Assembly (NCBI GenBank): GCA_029550865.1
Contig: JAKPGM010000029.1
Coordinates: 1 to 64,000 of the forward strand
Length of the DNA stretch: 64,000 nt
From: Bacteroidota bacterium
GTDB lineage: Bacteria > Bacteroidota > Bacteroidia > Bacteroidales > DTGW01
Reading direction: 5' to 3'
This document shows positions 29,053 to 41,024 of the stretch, in pieces (the stretch's first letter is position 1; the number at the start of each line of letters is the position of its first letter). The position numbers and the translations under genes are program-made. The notes below the pieces were generated by a model. The model was not told the DNA's origin, ran no database searches, and saw only the letters and a list, made by a program, of their open reading frames with translations.

Positions 29053-29637
29053 ATGGGTGTACAGGACAACAATATGATTGATGGGAAAGCCTTTACCGAT
29101 TCACCTGTGGAGTTTGTAGTGTCGGAGCTTACGCTTCTACGTTTTTCTTTGATATTTACTATTGCCTATCCAGTACTGCTAACCATTGCTTTTCTGCTTT
29201 GGTTTCCTGCAAGCTATTTACGGCAGGGGCTTACTTTTTTGTGGCATCTGGTTTTGTGGTTAATCCCTATCGTTGTTGTCCACGAAGGATTGCATGCCAT
29301 CGTATGGGCTTTATCGGGTGCTAAATGGCGTAATATACGATTTGGCTTTCATCGGCAATATTTTACCTTTTACACGCATTGTAAGGTACCTATTTCAAAA
29401 TTTACTTATTTTGCCGGCGGAATAGCTCCTTTTGTTTTTTTATCAATACTTCCGGCTGTGTATGCCTTTTACATACCCAGCTATTATTGGCTGGCATTTG
29501 CCATTTTCAACGGTTGGGCATGTGCGGCCGACCTGTTGATGTGCTATTATGTTCTTTTATTGCCTCCTAAAGTTCATTTGCTCGACCATCCAGAAAAGTT
29601 AGGATTCTTTATTTATTCTACTCAACAAAAGGCTTAG
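29053..29637 (+). CDS. DUF3267-type membrane zincin-like protein
   Basis: 194 residues with about four membrane segments (FSLIFTIAYPVLLTIAFLLW, LTFLWHLVLWLIPIVVVHEG, FAGGIAPFVFLSILPAVYAF, YYWLAFAIFNGWACAADLLM). HEGLH in the second segment is an HExxH zinc-binding motif, and ACAADLLMCYY near the end may supply a further ligand (Asp). The arrangement resembles the DUF3267 putative zinc peptidases, small site-2-protease-like proteins. Substrate unknown. Single gene; start ATG at 29053, with another ATG seven codons later possible. Confidence 0.78.
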   Translation: MGVQDNNMIDGKAFTDSPVEFVVSELTLLRFSLIFTIAYPVLLTIAFLLWFPASYLRQGLTFLWHLVLWLIPIVVVHEGLHAIVWALSGAKWRNIRFGFHRQYFTFYTHCKVPISKFTYFAGGIAPFVFLSILPAVYAFYIPSYYWLAFAIFNGWACAADLLMCYYVLLLPPKVHLLDHPEKLGFFIYSTQQKA

Positions 29638-29723
29638 TTTGTTGTTATTTTTTTAACAGAGAAAAAGTCTTGCCCCAAACGATGGAGGCAGGGTATTGTA
29701 ACACATTTTAAAAATGAACATTT

Positions 29724-30740
29724 ATGAAACCAATTAAACTAGCCTTTTTTGATACCAAGCCCTATGATAAGGAAGTTTTCGACACGGTGAACCAGCAGTT
29801 TGGCTTTGAAATCAAATATTTTAAATTTCATCTTACAGCAGATAACGTCCTTTTGACGCAGGGTTTTGAGGGAATTGTCATATTTGTTAACGATATTGTA
29901 GATGAGTACATGGTAGACCAGCTTTACAACAATGGCGTGCGATTGATAGCTTTACGTTGTGCTGGTTTCAATAATGTTGATCTAAAGGCAGCTAAAGGTA
30001 AAATTACAGTTGTTCGTGTACCAGCTTACTCGCCGCATGCGGTGGCGGAACATACGGTAGCCCTTATGCTTACGTTAAACCGTAAAATTCATAGGGCTTA
30101 CTTTCGTACACGCGATGCTAACTTCGCACTGAATGGACTCCTCGGCTTTGACATGCAGCATAAAACCGTAGGTATTATTGGAACAGGGAAAATAGGTAAG
30201 GTTCTGGCTAAGATTTTGATAGGTTTTGAAATGCAGGTTCTGGTTTACGACAAGTACCCCGATTATGCCTGGGCACAACAACTTGGATGTCGCTACGTAG
30301 AATTGGATGAGCTATTCCGCAAGTCGGATATTATTTCGTTGAATTGCCCCCTGACCAAAGAGACCGAGTATATAATCAATCGCGAGGCTATTCACAAAAT
30401 GAAGGATGGCGTGATGATAATCAATACTGGTAGAGGAAAACTGATTAATACCAAGCACCTAATTGAAGGTTTAAAAAGCGGTAAAATTGGTTCGGCAGGA
30501 CTCGATGTGTATGAGGAAGAAAGCAAGTATTTCTTCGAAGACATGTCGGATCGGGTACTTACCGACGATATCTTAGCGCGTTTGCTAACTTTCAACAATG
30601 TTATTATTACTTCGCATCAGGGTTTCTTTACCCAGGAAGCTATTCATAATATTGCTCTTGTTACCCTCGAAAATATCCGTAGCTATATCGAAGGTAAGCC
30701 TCTTGTCAATGAAGTTAAATGGGAAGAGGCTAATTTATGA
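29724..30740 (+). CDS. ldhA: D-lactate dehydrogenase-like 2-hydroxyacid dehydrogenase
   Basis: 338 residues. Catalytic lobe blocks IALRCAGFNNVDLKAAKG and VRVPAYSPHAVAEHTVALML; NAD-binding fold TVGIIGTGKIGKVLAKI; then INTGRGKLINTKHLIEGLKS (catalytic Arg region), GLDVYEEESKYFFED (Glu) and NVIITSHQGFFTQEA (His in the SHQ motif). The YEEE(S)xYFFED stretch and SHQ in place of PH(I/V) point to the fermentative D-lactate dehydrogenase branch, which reduces pyruvate to D-lactate with NADH. Substrate assignment is inference. Gene stands alone. Confidence 0.9.
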   Translation: MKPIKLAFFDTKPYDKEVFDTVNQQFGFEIKYFKFHLTADNVLLTQGFEGIVIFVNDIVDEYMVDQLYNNGVRLIALRCAGFNNVDLKAAKGKITVVRVPAYSPHAVAEHTVALMLTLNRKIHRAYFRTRDANFALNGLLGFDMQHKTVGIIGTGKIGKVLAKILIGFEMQVLVYDKYPDYAWAQQLGCRYVELDELFRKSDIISLNCPLTKETEYIINREAIHKMKDGVMIINTGRGKLINTKHLIEGLKSGKIGSAGLDVYEEESKYFFEDMSDRVLTDDILARLLTFNNVIITSHQGFFTQEAIHNIALVTLENIRSYIEGKPLVNEVKWEEANL

Positions 30741-30854
30741 AAAATTTAAGATAAAAATTTAAAGGCTTTGCGATACATTTTTGTAACTTTGTTCATGTGC
30801 ATAGGGCCAATCATTCAAGTATTGATTTTGAGTTAAAGTAAATTAGCAACATAA

Positions 30855-34013
<3,159 letters not shown>

Positions 34014-34137
34014 CCAATGACAACAAATTAAGGCTTTAGATGTTAACAAAATAAGAGAGGGTTCTAAGATTTTTTCAATGAATTTGAACACTTATTTCCG
34101 TTAATTTTTTATAATTTTAAATTCAAATTTCTGGATC

Positions 34138-34548
34138 ATGACCAACCCTCAGCCGGATATAGCCCGTTATACCATGCCTGGTATTTTTCAGAATAAAACT
34201 ATCTTAATTGCCGAAGACGATGAGACCAATTTTTTCTTGTTAAAAGAATATCTCGAATTTTCAAAGGCTGAAATTATTTGGGCGCAAAATGGTGAAGAAG
34301 CTGTGCGATGGGTTGAAAATAATCCCGATATCGATGTGGTGCTGATGGATATTCAAATGCCGGTGATGGATGGAAATACGGCTATGAAACAGATTAAAAA
34401 AATCCGCTCGAATTTGCCGGTAATTGCACTTACTGCCTATGGGGTTATGGGGGATAGAGAGAGAGGTATTCGTGAAGGTTTTAATGAATATGCCACCAAG
34501 CCTATTTCGCGGATGCTGCTCATTGAAATATTATTACGATTTATCTGA
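34138..34548 (+). CDS. Stand-alone response-regulator receiver protein
   Basis: 136 residues: a short N-terminal tail and one CheY-like receiver domain. Acidic pair in ILIAEDDETN, phospho-acceptor Asp in VVLMDIQMPVMDGNTA, Thr/Ser switch in VIALTAYGV and conserved Lys in YATKPIS. No output domain. Such modules commonly end hybrid kinase relays. No kinase adjoins it; the nearest, at 41.0 kb, has its own receiver partner. Monocistronic. Confidence 0.9.
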   Translation: MTNPQPDIARYTMPGIFQNKTILIAEDDETNFFLLKEYLEFSKAEIIWAQNGEEAVRWVENNPDIDVVLMDIQMPVMDGNTAMKQIKKIRSNLPVIALTAYGVMGDRERGIREGFNEYATKPISRMLLIEILLRFI

Positions 34549-34611
34549 CAGAGTCCGCAATATCTTGTTTTCCATTTTTTTCTTATTCCAGATTTATCGT
34601 TATTCCTGATG

Positions 34612-35970
34612 TTATTGTTTTTTTCTTTCTAAGCGTACGAGGGTTTCAACATGATGGGTTTGCGGAAACATATCATAAGGGATAATTTTTTCGATTGTAT
34701 AAAAATCTCTCAGATAGGTTAGGTTCCATGCCAGCGATACGGGATTACAGCTTACATAAATTATGCGTTTAGGCCGAAAGATTACCATATTCTTCAGCGT
34801 TTCTATAAGTGTGCCAGCTCTTGGTGGATCAAGTACAACGATATCGGGATGACCATGTATTTTTACAAAATCTGGAACAAATGTCTTAAGCACATCGCCT
34901 ACTTCAAATACGAGGTTGTTCAGGTTGTTTCGCTGCTGATTGTAACGGGCATCCTGGATAGCAAATTCAGAGTTCTCTATGCCTACCACTTTATGGGCGT
35001 AGGGTGTCAGATGAATGGCTATGGTGCCTACCCCAGTGTATAAATCATATACCGTATCGTTGGTAGAAGGGGAGGCTAGCGTTACAATTTCCTGGAATAG
35101 CTGTTCAGCTAAGTAAATGTTGGGCTGAAAAAACGCATCGGCACTTAACTTAAACAACCACTGATTGATATTTTCCTCAAGATAAGTTTCGCCCCATACA
35201 TGAATAAAGGTGTTTTGATCGGGCTGTTTGAGCTTTAAAAAAATAGATTTAATGCTTTTATTCGACGGTATCAGTTGTTTTACGATTGCCAAAATATCTG
35301 GCGATTCCTGCAAAGTATGGAAAATGAGCATTTGATCGCCATTTTTGTTGCATCGCAGGGTAAAACCACCTAATATTTCCTTTAAATTATTTGAAGGGGA
35401 TGCTGATTTAAACCATTCAAGCATTATTTCTTGCAGCCTGATAGCAGTTTGAATGACTTGAGGGTCTGTAATATAGCATTCTTTTAAAGGAAAGATGGTG
35501 TGAGGATTTTCCAACGGATGAAAACCGATGCATACTTCATGGTTATCTAAAAAATTTAAAGCAAAGTCTACTTTTCCACGGTAGGCCAGCGATCTGGGCG
35601 AGGGAACCACATCGTCGATAGGCGGATGGGGAATCTGGTATTTTGCAAGAGCCTGTTCAATAAGGCTTTTCTTGTGGACAAGTTGTTGTTCATACTGCAT
35701 ATGCATCCAATTGCAGCCGCCGCATAACTCAAAGTGTGAGCAAACAGGGTTAATCCTGAATCTGGAAGGTTGAATAACACTTATTACATTACCCGCAATG
35801 TAATTTCGTTTTTGTCGTTTGGCAATGGCTACATTAACCCATTCACCGGGGATAACGTGAGAAACATAGATATTGTGTCGTCCATCGGAAACAACGCCTT
35901 TGCCCGACGAATGCCAGCCGGTTACCGGGATGTTTTCTAAGATTTTATAGCCTTTTGGTGCTGTCGACAC
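34612..35970 (-). CDS. rlmD: 23S rRNA uracil-C5 methyltransferase (RlmD/RumA type)
   Basis: 452 residues. SAM-dependent methylation of uracil in 23S rRNA, U1939-like by family. N-terminal TRAM domain (about 10-65); Fe-S cluster motif CSHFELCGGCNWMH (Cx5Cx2C); methyltransferase fold with DTVYDLYTGVGTIAIHL, VVGIENSEFAIQDARYN, DIVVLDPPRAG and catalytic Cys in IIYVSCNPVSLAWNL. RlmD, RlmC and TrmA-like members are hard to separate by eye. The only in-frame start is GTG at 35970, two bases after the stop of the upstream permease gene, so the two are translationally close. Confidence 0.9.
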   Translation of the reverse strand: MSTAPKGYKILENIPVTGWHSSGKGVVSDGRHNIYVSHVIPGEWVNVAIAKRQKRNYIAGNVISVIQPSRFRINPVCSHFELCGGCNWMHMQYEQQLVHKKSLIEQALAKYQIPHPPIDDVVPSPRSLAYRGKVDFALNFLDNHEVCIGFHPLENPHTIFPLKECYITDPQVIQTAIRLQEIMLEWFKSASPSNNLKEILGGFTLRCNKNGDQMLIFHTLQESPDILAIVKQLIPSNKSIKSIFLKLKQPDQNTFIHVWGETYLEENINQWLFKLSADAFFQPNIYLAEQLFQEIVTLASPSTNDTVYDLYTGVGTIAIHLTPYAHKVVGIENSEFAIQDARYNQQRNNLNNLVFEVGDVLKTFVPDFVKIHGHPDIVVLDPPRAGTLIETLKNMVIFRPKRIIYVSCNPVSLAWNLTYLRDFYTIEKIIPYDMFPQTHHVETLVRLERKKQ

Positions 35971-35972
35971 AG

Positions 35973-37490
35973 CTATTGATGCAGTTTACTATGGGTAATA
36001 CCGTAGGTAAAATAAATATACAATCCTATAAACATCCAGATTATGAGCCGAAGCCAGGTATCGAGAGGTAGGGCAGCCATCTGGATAAAGCAAAAGGCGG
36101 CGCCCAGCAAGGGTATCCAGGGTACGAGGGGTGTTTTAAAGGGACGATATAGATTGGGTTTGGTACGTCGAAGGACGATAATTCCAAAACACACTATTAC
36201 AAAAGCCAACAAGGTACCGATGGAAACCAGTTCACCAAGTATGTTTATGGGCAGGACCCCTGCAATGATCATGGCGATGCTGCCCGTTATAATTGTCCCT
36301 ATATAAGGAGTTTTATAGCGAGGATGTACCTTAGAAAATGCGGGGGGCAAAAGCCCATCTTTTGACATGGCATAAAAGATACGGGGTTGACCCATGAGCA
36401 TTACCAGAATTACAGAACTTAGTCCGGCAATAGCAGCCAATTTGATGATAGGACGTAACCAAACCATCTTCTCGCCCATCGCATTCACTGCAACGGCAAT
36501 AGGATCAGCCACATTCAGGTGCGTATAGCTGACTATACCTGTAAGTACAAGTGCTATCAGGATATAAAGTAAAGTAGAAATACCCAGGGAACCCAGAATA
36601 CCCTTTGGCATATCCTTTTGAGGATTCCGTGCTTCCTGAGCAGCAGTCGATACAGCATCAAATCCGATGTAAGCAAAAAATATTACTCCGGCAGCCCTTA
36701 ATATCCCCAGTAAACCGTAATGGCTATGTCCATGTTCATCTACGATTCGATCGGGTACAAAAGGTGTCCAGTTGGCTGTTTTTACAAAGAAAAATCCAAT
36801 GATCACAAATAATAGTATCACGCCAACCTTGATAATTACCATGATATTATTGAAGGTTGTTGATTCACGAATTCCTAACACCAACAATCCTGAAATTACG
36901 AAAACAATAAACATGGCGGGCAGGTTGATGATGGCCGTAACGTGAGGTAGCGAGTGTAGGGCAATACCACTGTTTATCAGTTCCTGTTTTAGCTGACTGG
37001 TGATAGGTCGCCAGCCTACATCGGGGACATGAACCAGTGTAGTACCTGTGGCGGCCGTATATTGCACCGGAATATGTATCCCAATGTCGTTGAGTATGCT
37101 GATGAAATATCCCGACCAACCCACGGCAACGGTTGAGGCGGCAAATAGGTATTCCAGAATGAGGTCCCAACCTATAATCCAGGCTGCCAGTTCTCCCAAT
37201 GTGGCATATGCGTAGGTATACGCGCTACCCGATACAGGTATCAACGAGGCAAATTCGGCGTAGCATAGCCCAGCAAAAGCGCATGCCAAACCCGAAATGA
37301 TAAACGAAATAACAATGGCTGGCCCAGCATATTGTGCTGCTGCTTGTCCGGTAAGTACAAATATCCCTGCCCCTATGATAGCCCCTATACCTAACGTGAC
37401 TAAATGCCGGGGGCCCAATACACGCTTAAGTTCGTGCCCCTCTATCTCGTGCAGATGGTGTGACTTGGTCTTGAATATTTTGTTTTTCAT
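35973..37490 (-). CDS. APC-superfamily amino acid permease
   Basis: 505 residues with about 12-13 membrane segments. The first, LVTLGIGAIIGAGIFVLTG, is the APC signature, followed by IPVSGSAYTYAYATLGELAA. It resembles the cationic amino acid transporter branch (YfnA/CAT type): IFFAYIGFDAVSTAAQEARN in segment 6 and PRIFYAMSKDGLLPPAFSKV after segment 8. Probably proton-coupled amino acid uptake. Substrate unknown. Reads into rlmD with only two bases between. The 250-base gap upstream is very AT-rich without a clear motif. Confidence 0.92.
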   Translation of the reverse strand: MKNKIFKTKSHHLHEIEGHELKRVLGPRHLVTLGIGAIIGAGIFVLTGQAAAQYAGPAIVISFIISGLACAFAGLCYAEFASLIPVSGSAYTYAYATLGELAAWIIGWDLILEYLFAASTVAVGWSGYFISILNDIGIHIPVQYTAATGTTLVHVPDVGWRPITSQLKQELINSGIALHSLPHVTAIINLPAMFIVFVISGLLVLGIRESTTFNNIMVIIKVGVILLFVIIGFFFVKTANWTPFVPDRIVDEHGHSHYGLLGILRAAGVIFFAYIGFDAVSTAAQEARNPQKDMPKGILGSLGISTLLYILIALVLTGIVSYTHLNVADPIAVAVNAMGEKMVWLRPIIKLAAIAGLSSVILVMLMGQPRIFYAMSKDGLLPPAFSKVHPRYKTPYIGTIITGSIAMIIAGVLPINILGELVSIGTLLAFVIVCFGIIVLRRTKPNLYRPFKTPLVPWIPLLGAAFCFIQMAALPLDTWLRLIIWMFIGLYIYFTYGITHSKLHQ

Positions 37491-37743
37491 TGAGAATATT
37501 TTTTAAATCTTTAAAGCAATCGGTATAATTTGCACTTTTTTAGTTACTTACATGTAAAAAGTACAAAAATGGAATTATTTTCCTACCCGTTTCGAATACT
37601 ACCTTAGATGCTCGTTTCATTTTAATTCGTAAAATGCTTTTGATGCTAATTCTAAGTTTCAATTTTATAGCCTTTTTATATAATTTGATGAAAGCAAAAG
37701 TGTTATTTTTTACAAATAAAAACAATAAAATTGTAATTTTTTA

Positions 37744-39879
37744 TTACGATTTTTCAATTCCTTTCATACTCAATTGAATGCGATTGCGAACGCGGTCAAT
37801 TTCAATTACCTTAACGCGTACATGCTGATGTATTTTTACAATTTCAAGCGGGTCGCTGACAAACCGGTCGGCCATTTGCGAAATATGTACCAGTCCATCC
37901 TGGTGTATACCAATGTCGACAAAACATCCAAACCGGGTTATGTTAGTAACTATACCAGGCAATATCATGCCAACCTTCAGGTCGTCGATGGAATGGACGT
38001 TAGGGTCGAATTCAAATACTTTAATCACCGTCCGAGGATCGAGTCCAGGACGTGCAAGCTCCTGCAGAATATCGTTGAGCGTGGGTAATCCAATTTTGTC
38101 GTTGACATAGCGATTTACATCAATTTTGCTTCTTAAATTTTCGTCTTTAAGCAGGGTTTCAACGCTGGTATTAAGATCGGCGGCCATGCGTTCTACAATA
38201 GGATAGCTTTCGGGATGAACTGCACTATTATCGAGTGGGTTGGTACCACCCCGAATGCGAAGAAAACCTGCACACTGTTCAAAGACTTTTTCGCCCAGAC
38301 GTGGAACCTTAAGCAATTCCTGTCGATTTTTGAAAGGGCCATGCTCGCGTCGATGATTTACAATGTTCTGAGCTAACGTTGGTCCCAATCCCGATACGTA
38401 GGTTAATAATTCCTTGCTGGCTGTATTTACATTGACCCCCACCTTGTTGACGCAAAACTCCACGACCTGCTCGAGGCTTTTCTTGAGTTTTCCCTGGTCT
38501 ACATCGTGCTGGTATTGCCCTACGCCAATCGATTTTGGGTCGATTTTAACCAGCTCGGCCAGGGGGTCCATCAGGCGTCGGCCAATGGATACAGCACCCC
38601 TTACCGTTACATCGTAGTCGGGAAATTCTTCCCTGGCAACAGCTGAAGCTGAGTAAACCGATGCACCGCTTTCATTGACGATAAAAACTTTTACATCGGT
38701 GTCGAATCGGACGGTTTTGATAAATTGTTCGGTTTCGCGGCTGGCCGTGCCGTTTCCTATGGCTATGGCTTCAATTTTGTATGTTTTGACCAGCGCGTTT
38801 AATTTAGCGGCAGCTGCTCCTCGTTCATTTTGCGGGGGATGGGGGTATATGGTTTCGTTGTGCAAAAGATTGCCTTCTGCATCGAGGCATACCACCTTAC
38901 AACCCGTCCGAAATCCAGGGTCAATGGCCAGTACCCGTTTTTGACCCAGCGGCGGGGCTAACAAAAGTTGCTGCAGGTTCTCAGCAAAAACCTTTATGGC
39001 TTCATCATCGGCTTTTTCTTTAGCGAGTGCTTTAAACTCGTTTTCCATCGAAGGGGAAATAAGCCTTTTAAAGGCATCGACTACTGCTTTTTCCACTATT
39101 TTGCTGCTCGCATTATTCGATTTGACGACCAACCGTTTGATGGTGTCGATCGCCTTATTTTCATTCACCTCGATACTCACCCTTAAATACCCTTCCTCTT
39201 CGCCACGGTTCATGGCCAGATATCGGTGCGAGGGACATCGTTTTAAGGGTTCGTTAAAATCGAAATAGTCGCCGTATTTAATGGCATCGGGTTCTTTGCC
39301 CTTAACGACCTTTGAAGTAATCGTGGCTTCGTGGGCATAAAGCCGACGAATGGACTGTCGAACCTGCTGGTTCTCACTTATCCATTCGGCAATGATATCC
39401 GTAGCACCTTCCATCGCTTCTGCTATGGTTTTTACTTCTTCGTTGAGGAAGGTGGCAGCTTTATCTTCCACAGCATCGCTTTTTTGCTGTAAAATGAAAG
39501 TGGCCAGCGGTTCCAATCCCTTCTGCCGCGCTATACTGGCTCGCGTTTTTCGTTTGGGCTTATAGGGAAGATAAAGATCTTCCAATTCGTTGGCATCGAA
39601 GGTGTCCTCAATTCTTTTTTTAAGATCGTCGGTGAGCTTGCCCTGTTCGGAAATGGTACGTAAAATGGTTTCCTTACGCTTGTCGAGTTCTTGAAGTTTC
39701 TCCCATAAGCTTTGTATGCTGGCAAGTGTTACCTCATTCAGGCTGCCGGTCAGTTCTTTTCGGTAACGACTGATAAAGGGGATGGTAGCCCCATTCTCAA
39801 GTAGTTCGATAGTATTATATACCTGATTTTCGCTCAGTTGTAGCTGATTGGCGATGATTTTTACATGGATGTTGTTCAT
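37744..39879 (-). CDS. tex: Tex-family RNA-binding transcription accessory protein
   Basis: About 711 residues from the ATG at 39879 (MNNIHVKIIANQLQL), which matches the family start; upstream in-frame codons continue 30 residues of unrelated basic sequence. Order: N-terminal helical region (FISRYRKELTGSLNEVTLAS, LEDLYLPYKPKRKTRASIAR), YqgF/RNase H-like domain (RVLAIDPGFRTGCKVVCLD), helix-hairpin-helix pair (ELLTYVSGLGPTLAQNIVNH, KVPRLGEKVFEQCAGFLRI), and a C-terminal S1 domain (GMILPGIVTNITRFGCFVDI, GLVHISQMADRFVSDP). Tex associates with RNA and RNA polymerase; its exact role varies. A TAATTTTG string on the minus strand upstream could be a -7 element. Confidence 0.95.
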   Translation of the reverse strand: MNNIHVKIIANQLQLSENQVYNTIELLENGATIPFISRYRKELTGSLNEVTLASIQSLWEKLQELDKRKETILRTISEQGKLTDDLKKRIEDTFDANELEDLYLPYKPKRKTRASIARQKGLEPLATFILQQKSDAVEDKAATFLNEEVKTIAEAMEGATDIIAEWISENQQVRQSIRRLYAHEATITSKVVKGKEPDAIKYGDYFDFNEPLKRCPSHRYLAMNRGEEEGYLRVSIEVNENKAIDTIKRLVVKSNNASSKIVEKAVVDAFKRLISPSMENEFKALAKEKADDEAIKVFAENLQQLLLAPPLGQKRVLAIDPGFRTGCKVVCLDAEGNLLHNETIYPHPPQNERGAAAAKLNALVKTYKIEAIAIGNGTASRETEQFIKTVRFDTDVKVFIVNESGASVYSASAVAREEFPDYDVTVRGAVSIGRRLMDPLAELVKIDPKSIGVGQYQHDVDQGKLKKSLEQVVEFCVNKVGVNVNTASKELLTYVSGLGPTLAQNIVNHRREHGPFKNRQELLKVPRLGEKVFEQCAGFLRIRGGTNPLDNSAVHPESYPIVERMAADLNTSVETLLKDENLRSKIDVNRYVNDKIGLPTLNDILQELARPGLDPRTVIKVFEFDPNVHSIDDLKVGMILPGIVTNITRFGCFVDIGIHQDGLVHISQMADRFVSDPLEIVKIHQHVRVKVIEIDRVRNRIQLSMKGIEKS

Positions 39880-40091
39880 AGCGCCCGATTTTCGTGAATG
39901 CGAATGTACAAAATTATCCCGGAAAATATTTCGAAGTCTAACCGTGCAAAATCGTTTTCGCATTCGCATAGCTTAAGGTGCATCTTTGTTAGAAGTACTA
40001 TGTATGCTTTTTAGGATATTTCAGAATCAGTATGGTTGATTCTATAATCGGTCTAATTTTTTACCTTTATCGCACATTTAAAAGTATCTTC

Positions 40092-40829
40092 ATGGAAATT
40101 CGAATTCTTCAACTACTAGAGGGTGCAAGACAATCGCAAGGATTGGCTGTGGTGATCGATGTGTTTAGAGCTTTTTCGTTGGGTTGCTACATTGCCGACA
40201 AAGGGGTAAGTCGTTATTATGTAACCTCCAATATTAATCTGGCCTATCGACTAAAAGAGTTACATTCGGATTATTTGCTTATAGGAGAGCGCAATGAGCG
40301 CATTCCTTCGGGTTTCGATTATGGTAATAGTCCAACGCACCTGTATCCTGTGGTTCTGGAGGGTAAAACGGTGGTTCATACTACGTCGGCGGGTACGCGG
40401 GGGCTTATTCTTGCAGCGCAGTCGGCACAGGAGGTGATAACCGGCAGTTTGGTTAATGCAATGGCTATTGTAAATTATATTAAGCAACGTAACCCTTCGG
40501 TAGTTTCTCTGGTTTGTATGGGATATGCTGCCCAGTATCCTACCGAGGAGGATACCCTGTGCGCTGAGTATATCAAAAGCTTGCTGGAAGGTAAGCATTT
40601 TCCTATAGAACAGGAAATTGATGCATTGAAAAATACCAGTGGACAACGTTTGTTTTTGCCCGAAAATCAACAACATTCGCCTGCCAGCGACTTTGATTTT
40701 TGTACTGCATTGAATCGTTTTTCATTTGTACTAAAAGCCGATCAGCCAATCGGAATAGAGGATGTGATGGCGCTTGATGGATATGATCAAGCAGAAATTT
40801 TTCAACTCCAGAAAATACCCGTATTCTAA
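40092..40829 (+). CDS. 2-phosphosulfolactate phosphatase-like protein (ComB family)
   Basis: 245 residues. The start is the ATG at 40092 (MEIRILQLLEGA): an ATG 60 bases upstream would place a TACCTTTA promoter-like -7 string (40062-40069) inside the coding region. ComB signatures are VVIDVFRAFSLGCYIADKG, LIGERNERIPSGFDYGNSPT, KTVVHTTSAGTRGLILA, GSLVNAMAIVNYIK and EEDTLCAEYIKSLLEG. Characterised ComB dephosphorylates 2-phosphosulfolactate in coenzyme M synthesis in archaea. In non-methanogens the substrate is usually unknown; sulfolactate-related metabolism is one option. No other coenzyme M genes are present. Confidence 0.88.
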   Translation: MEIRILQLLEGARQSQGLAVVIDVFRAFSLGCYIADKGVSRYYVTSNINLAYRLKELHSDYLLIGERNERIPSGFDYGNSPTHLYPVVLEGKTVVHTTSAGTRGLILAAQSAQEVITGSLVNAMAIVNYIKQRNPSVVSLVCMGYAAQYPTEEDTLCAEYIKSLLEGKHFPIEQEIDALKNTSGQRLFLPENQQHSPASDFDFCTALNRFSFVLKADQPIGIEDVMALDGYDQAEIFQLQKIPVF

Positions 40830-41024
40830 ATGCGACGAACAATTTTTGTCAAAACTTTTTTACCGTTCATCATTAAAAGTTTGTCGTTCATCAAGTTTTT
40901 TCAAAATTCCAAGGAAAATTCCAATGGTACGTTTATATTTATGGTAAAACTAAATGTTTGATATTGAGGCTAATAGTTTTTGTTGCCAATAGCTGTCCTT
41001 AAATATGTGCTCAAGAGCAACGTT

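Noticed and set aside
39880-39969. N-terminal extension of Tex
   Set aside because: Thirty Arg-rich residues not matching the family; the ATG at 39879 gives the conserved start.
40842-40905. Intrinsic terminator after the ComB-like gene
   Set aside because: AAACTTTT/AAAAGTTT can pair but the stem is entirely A/T-rich with a long loop and no GC core, so support is too weak.
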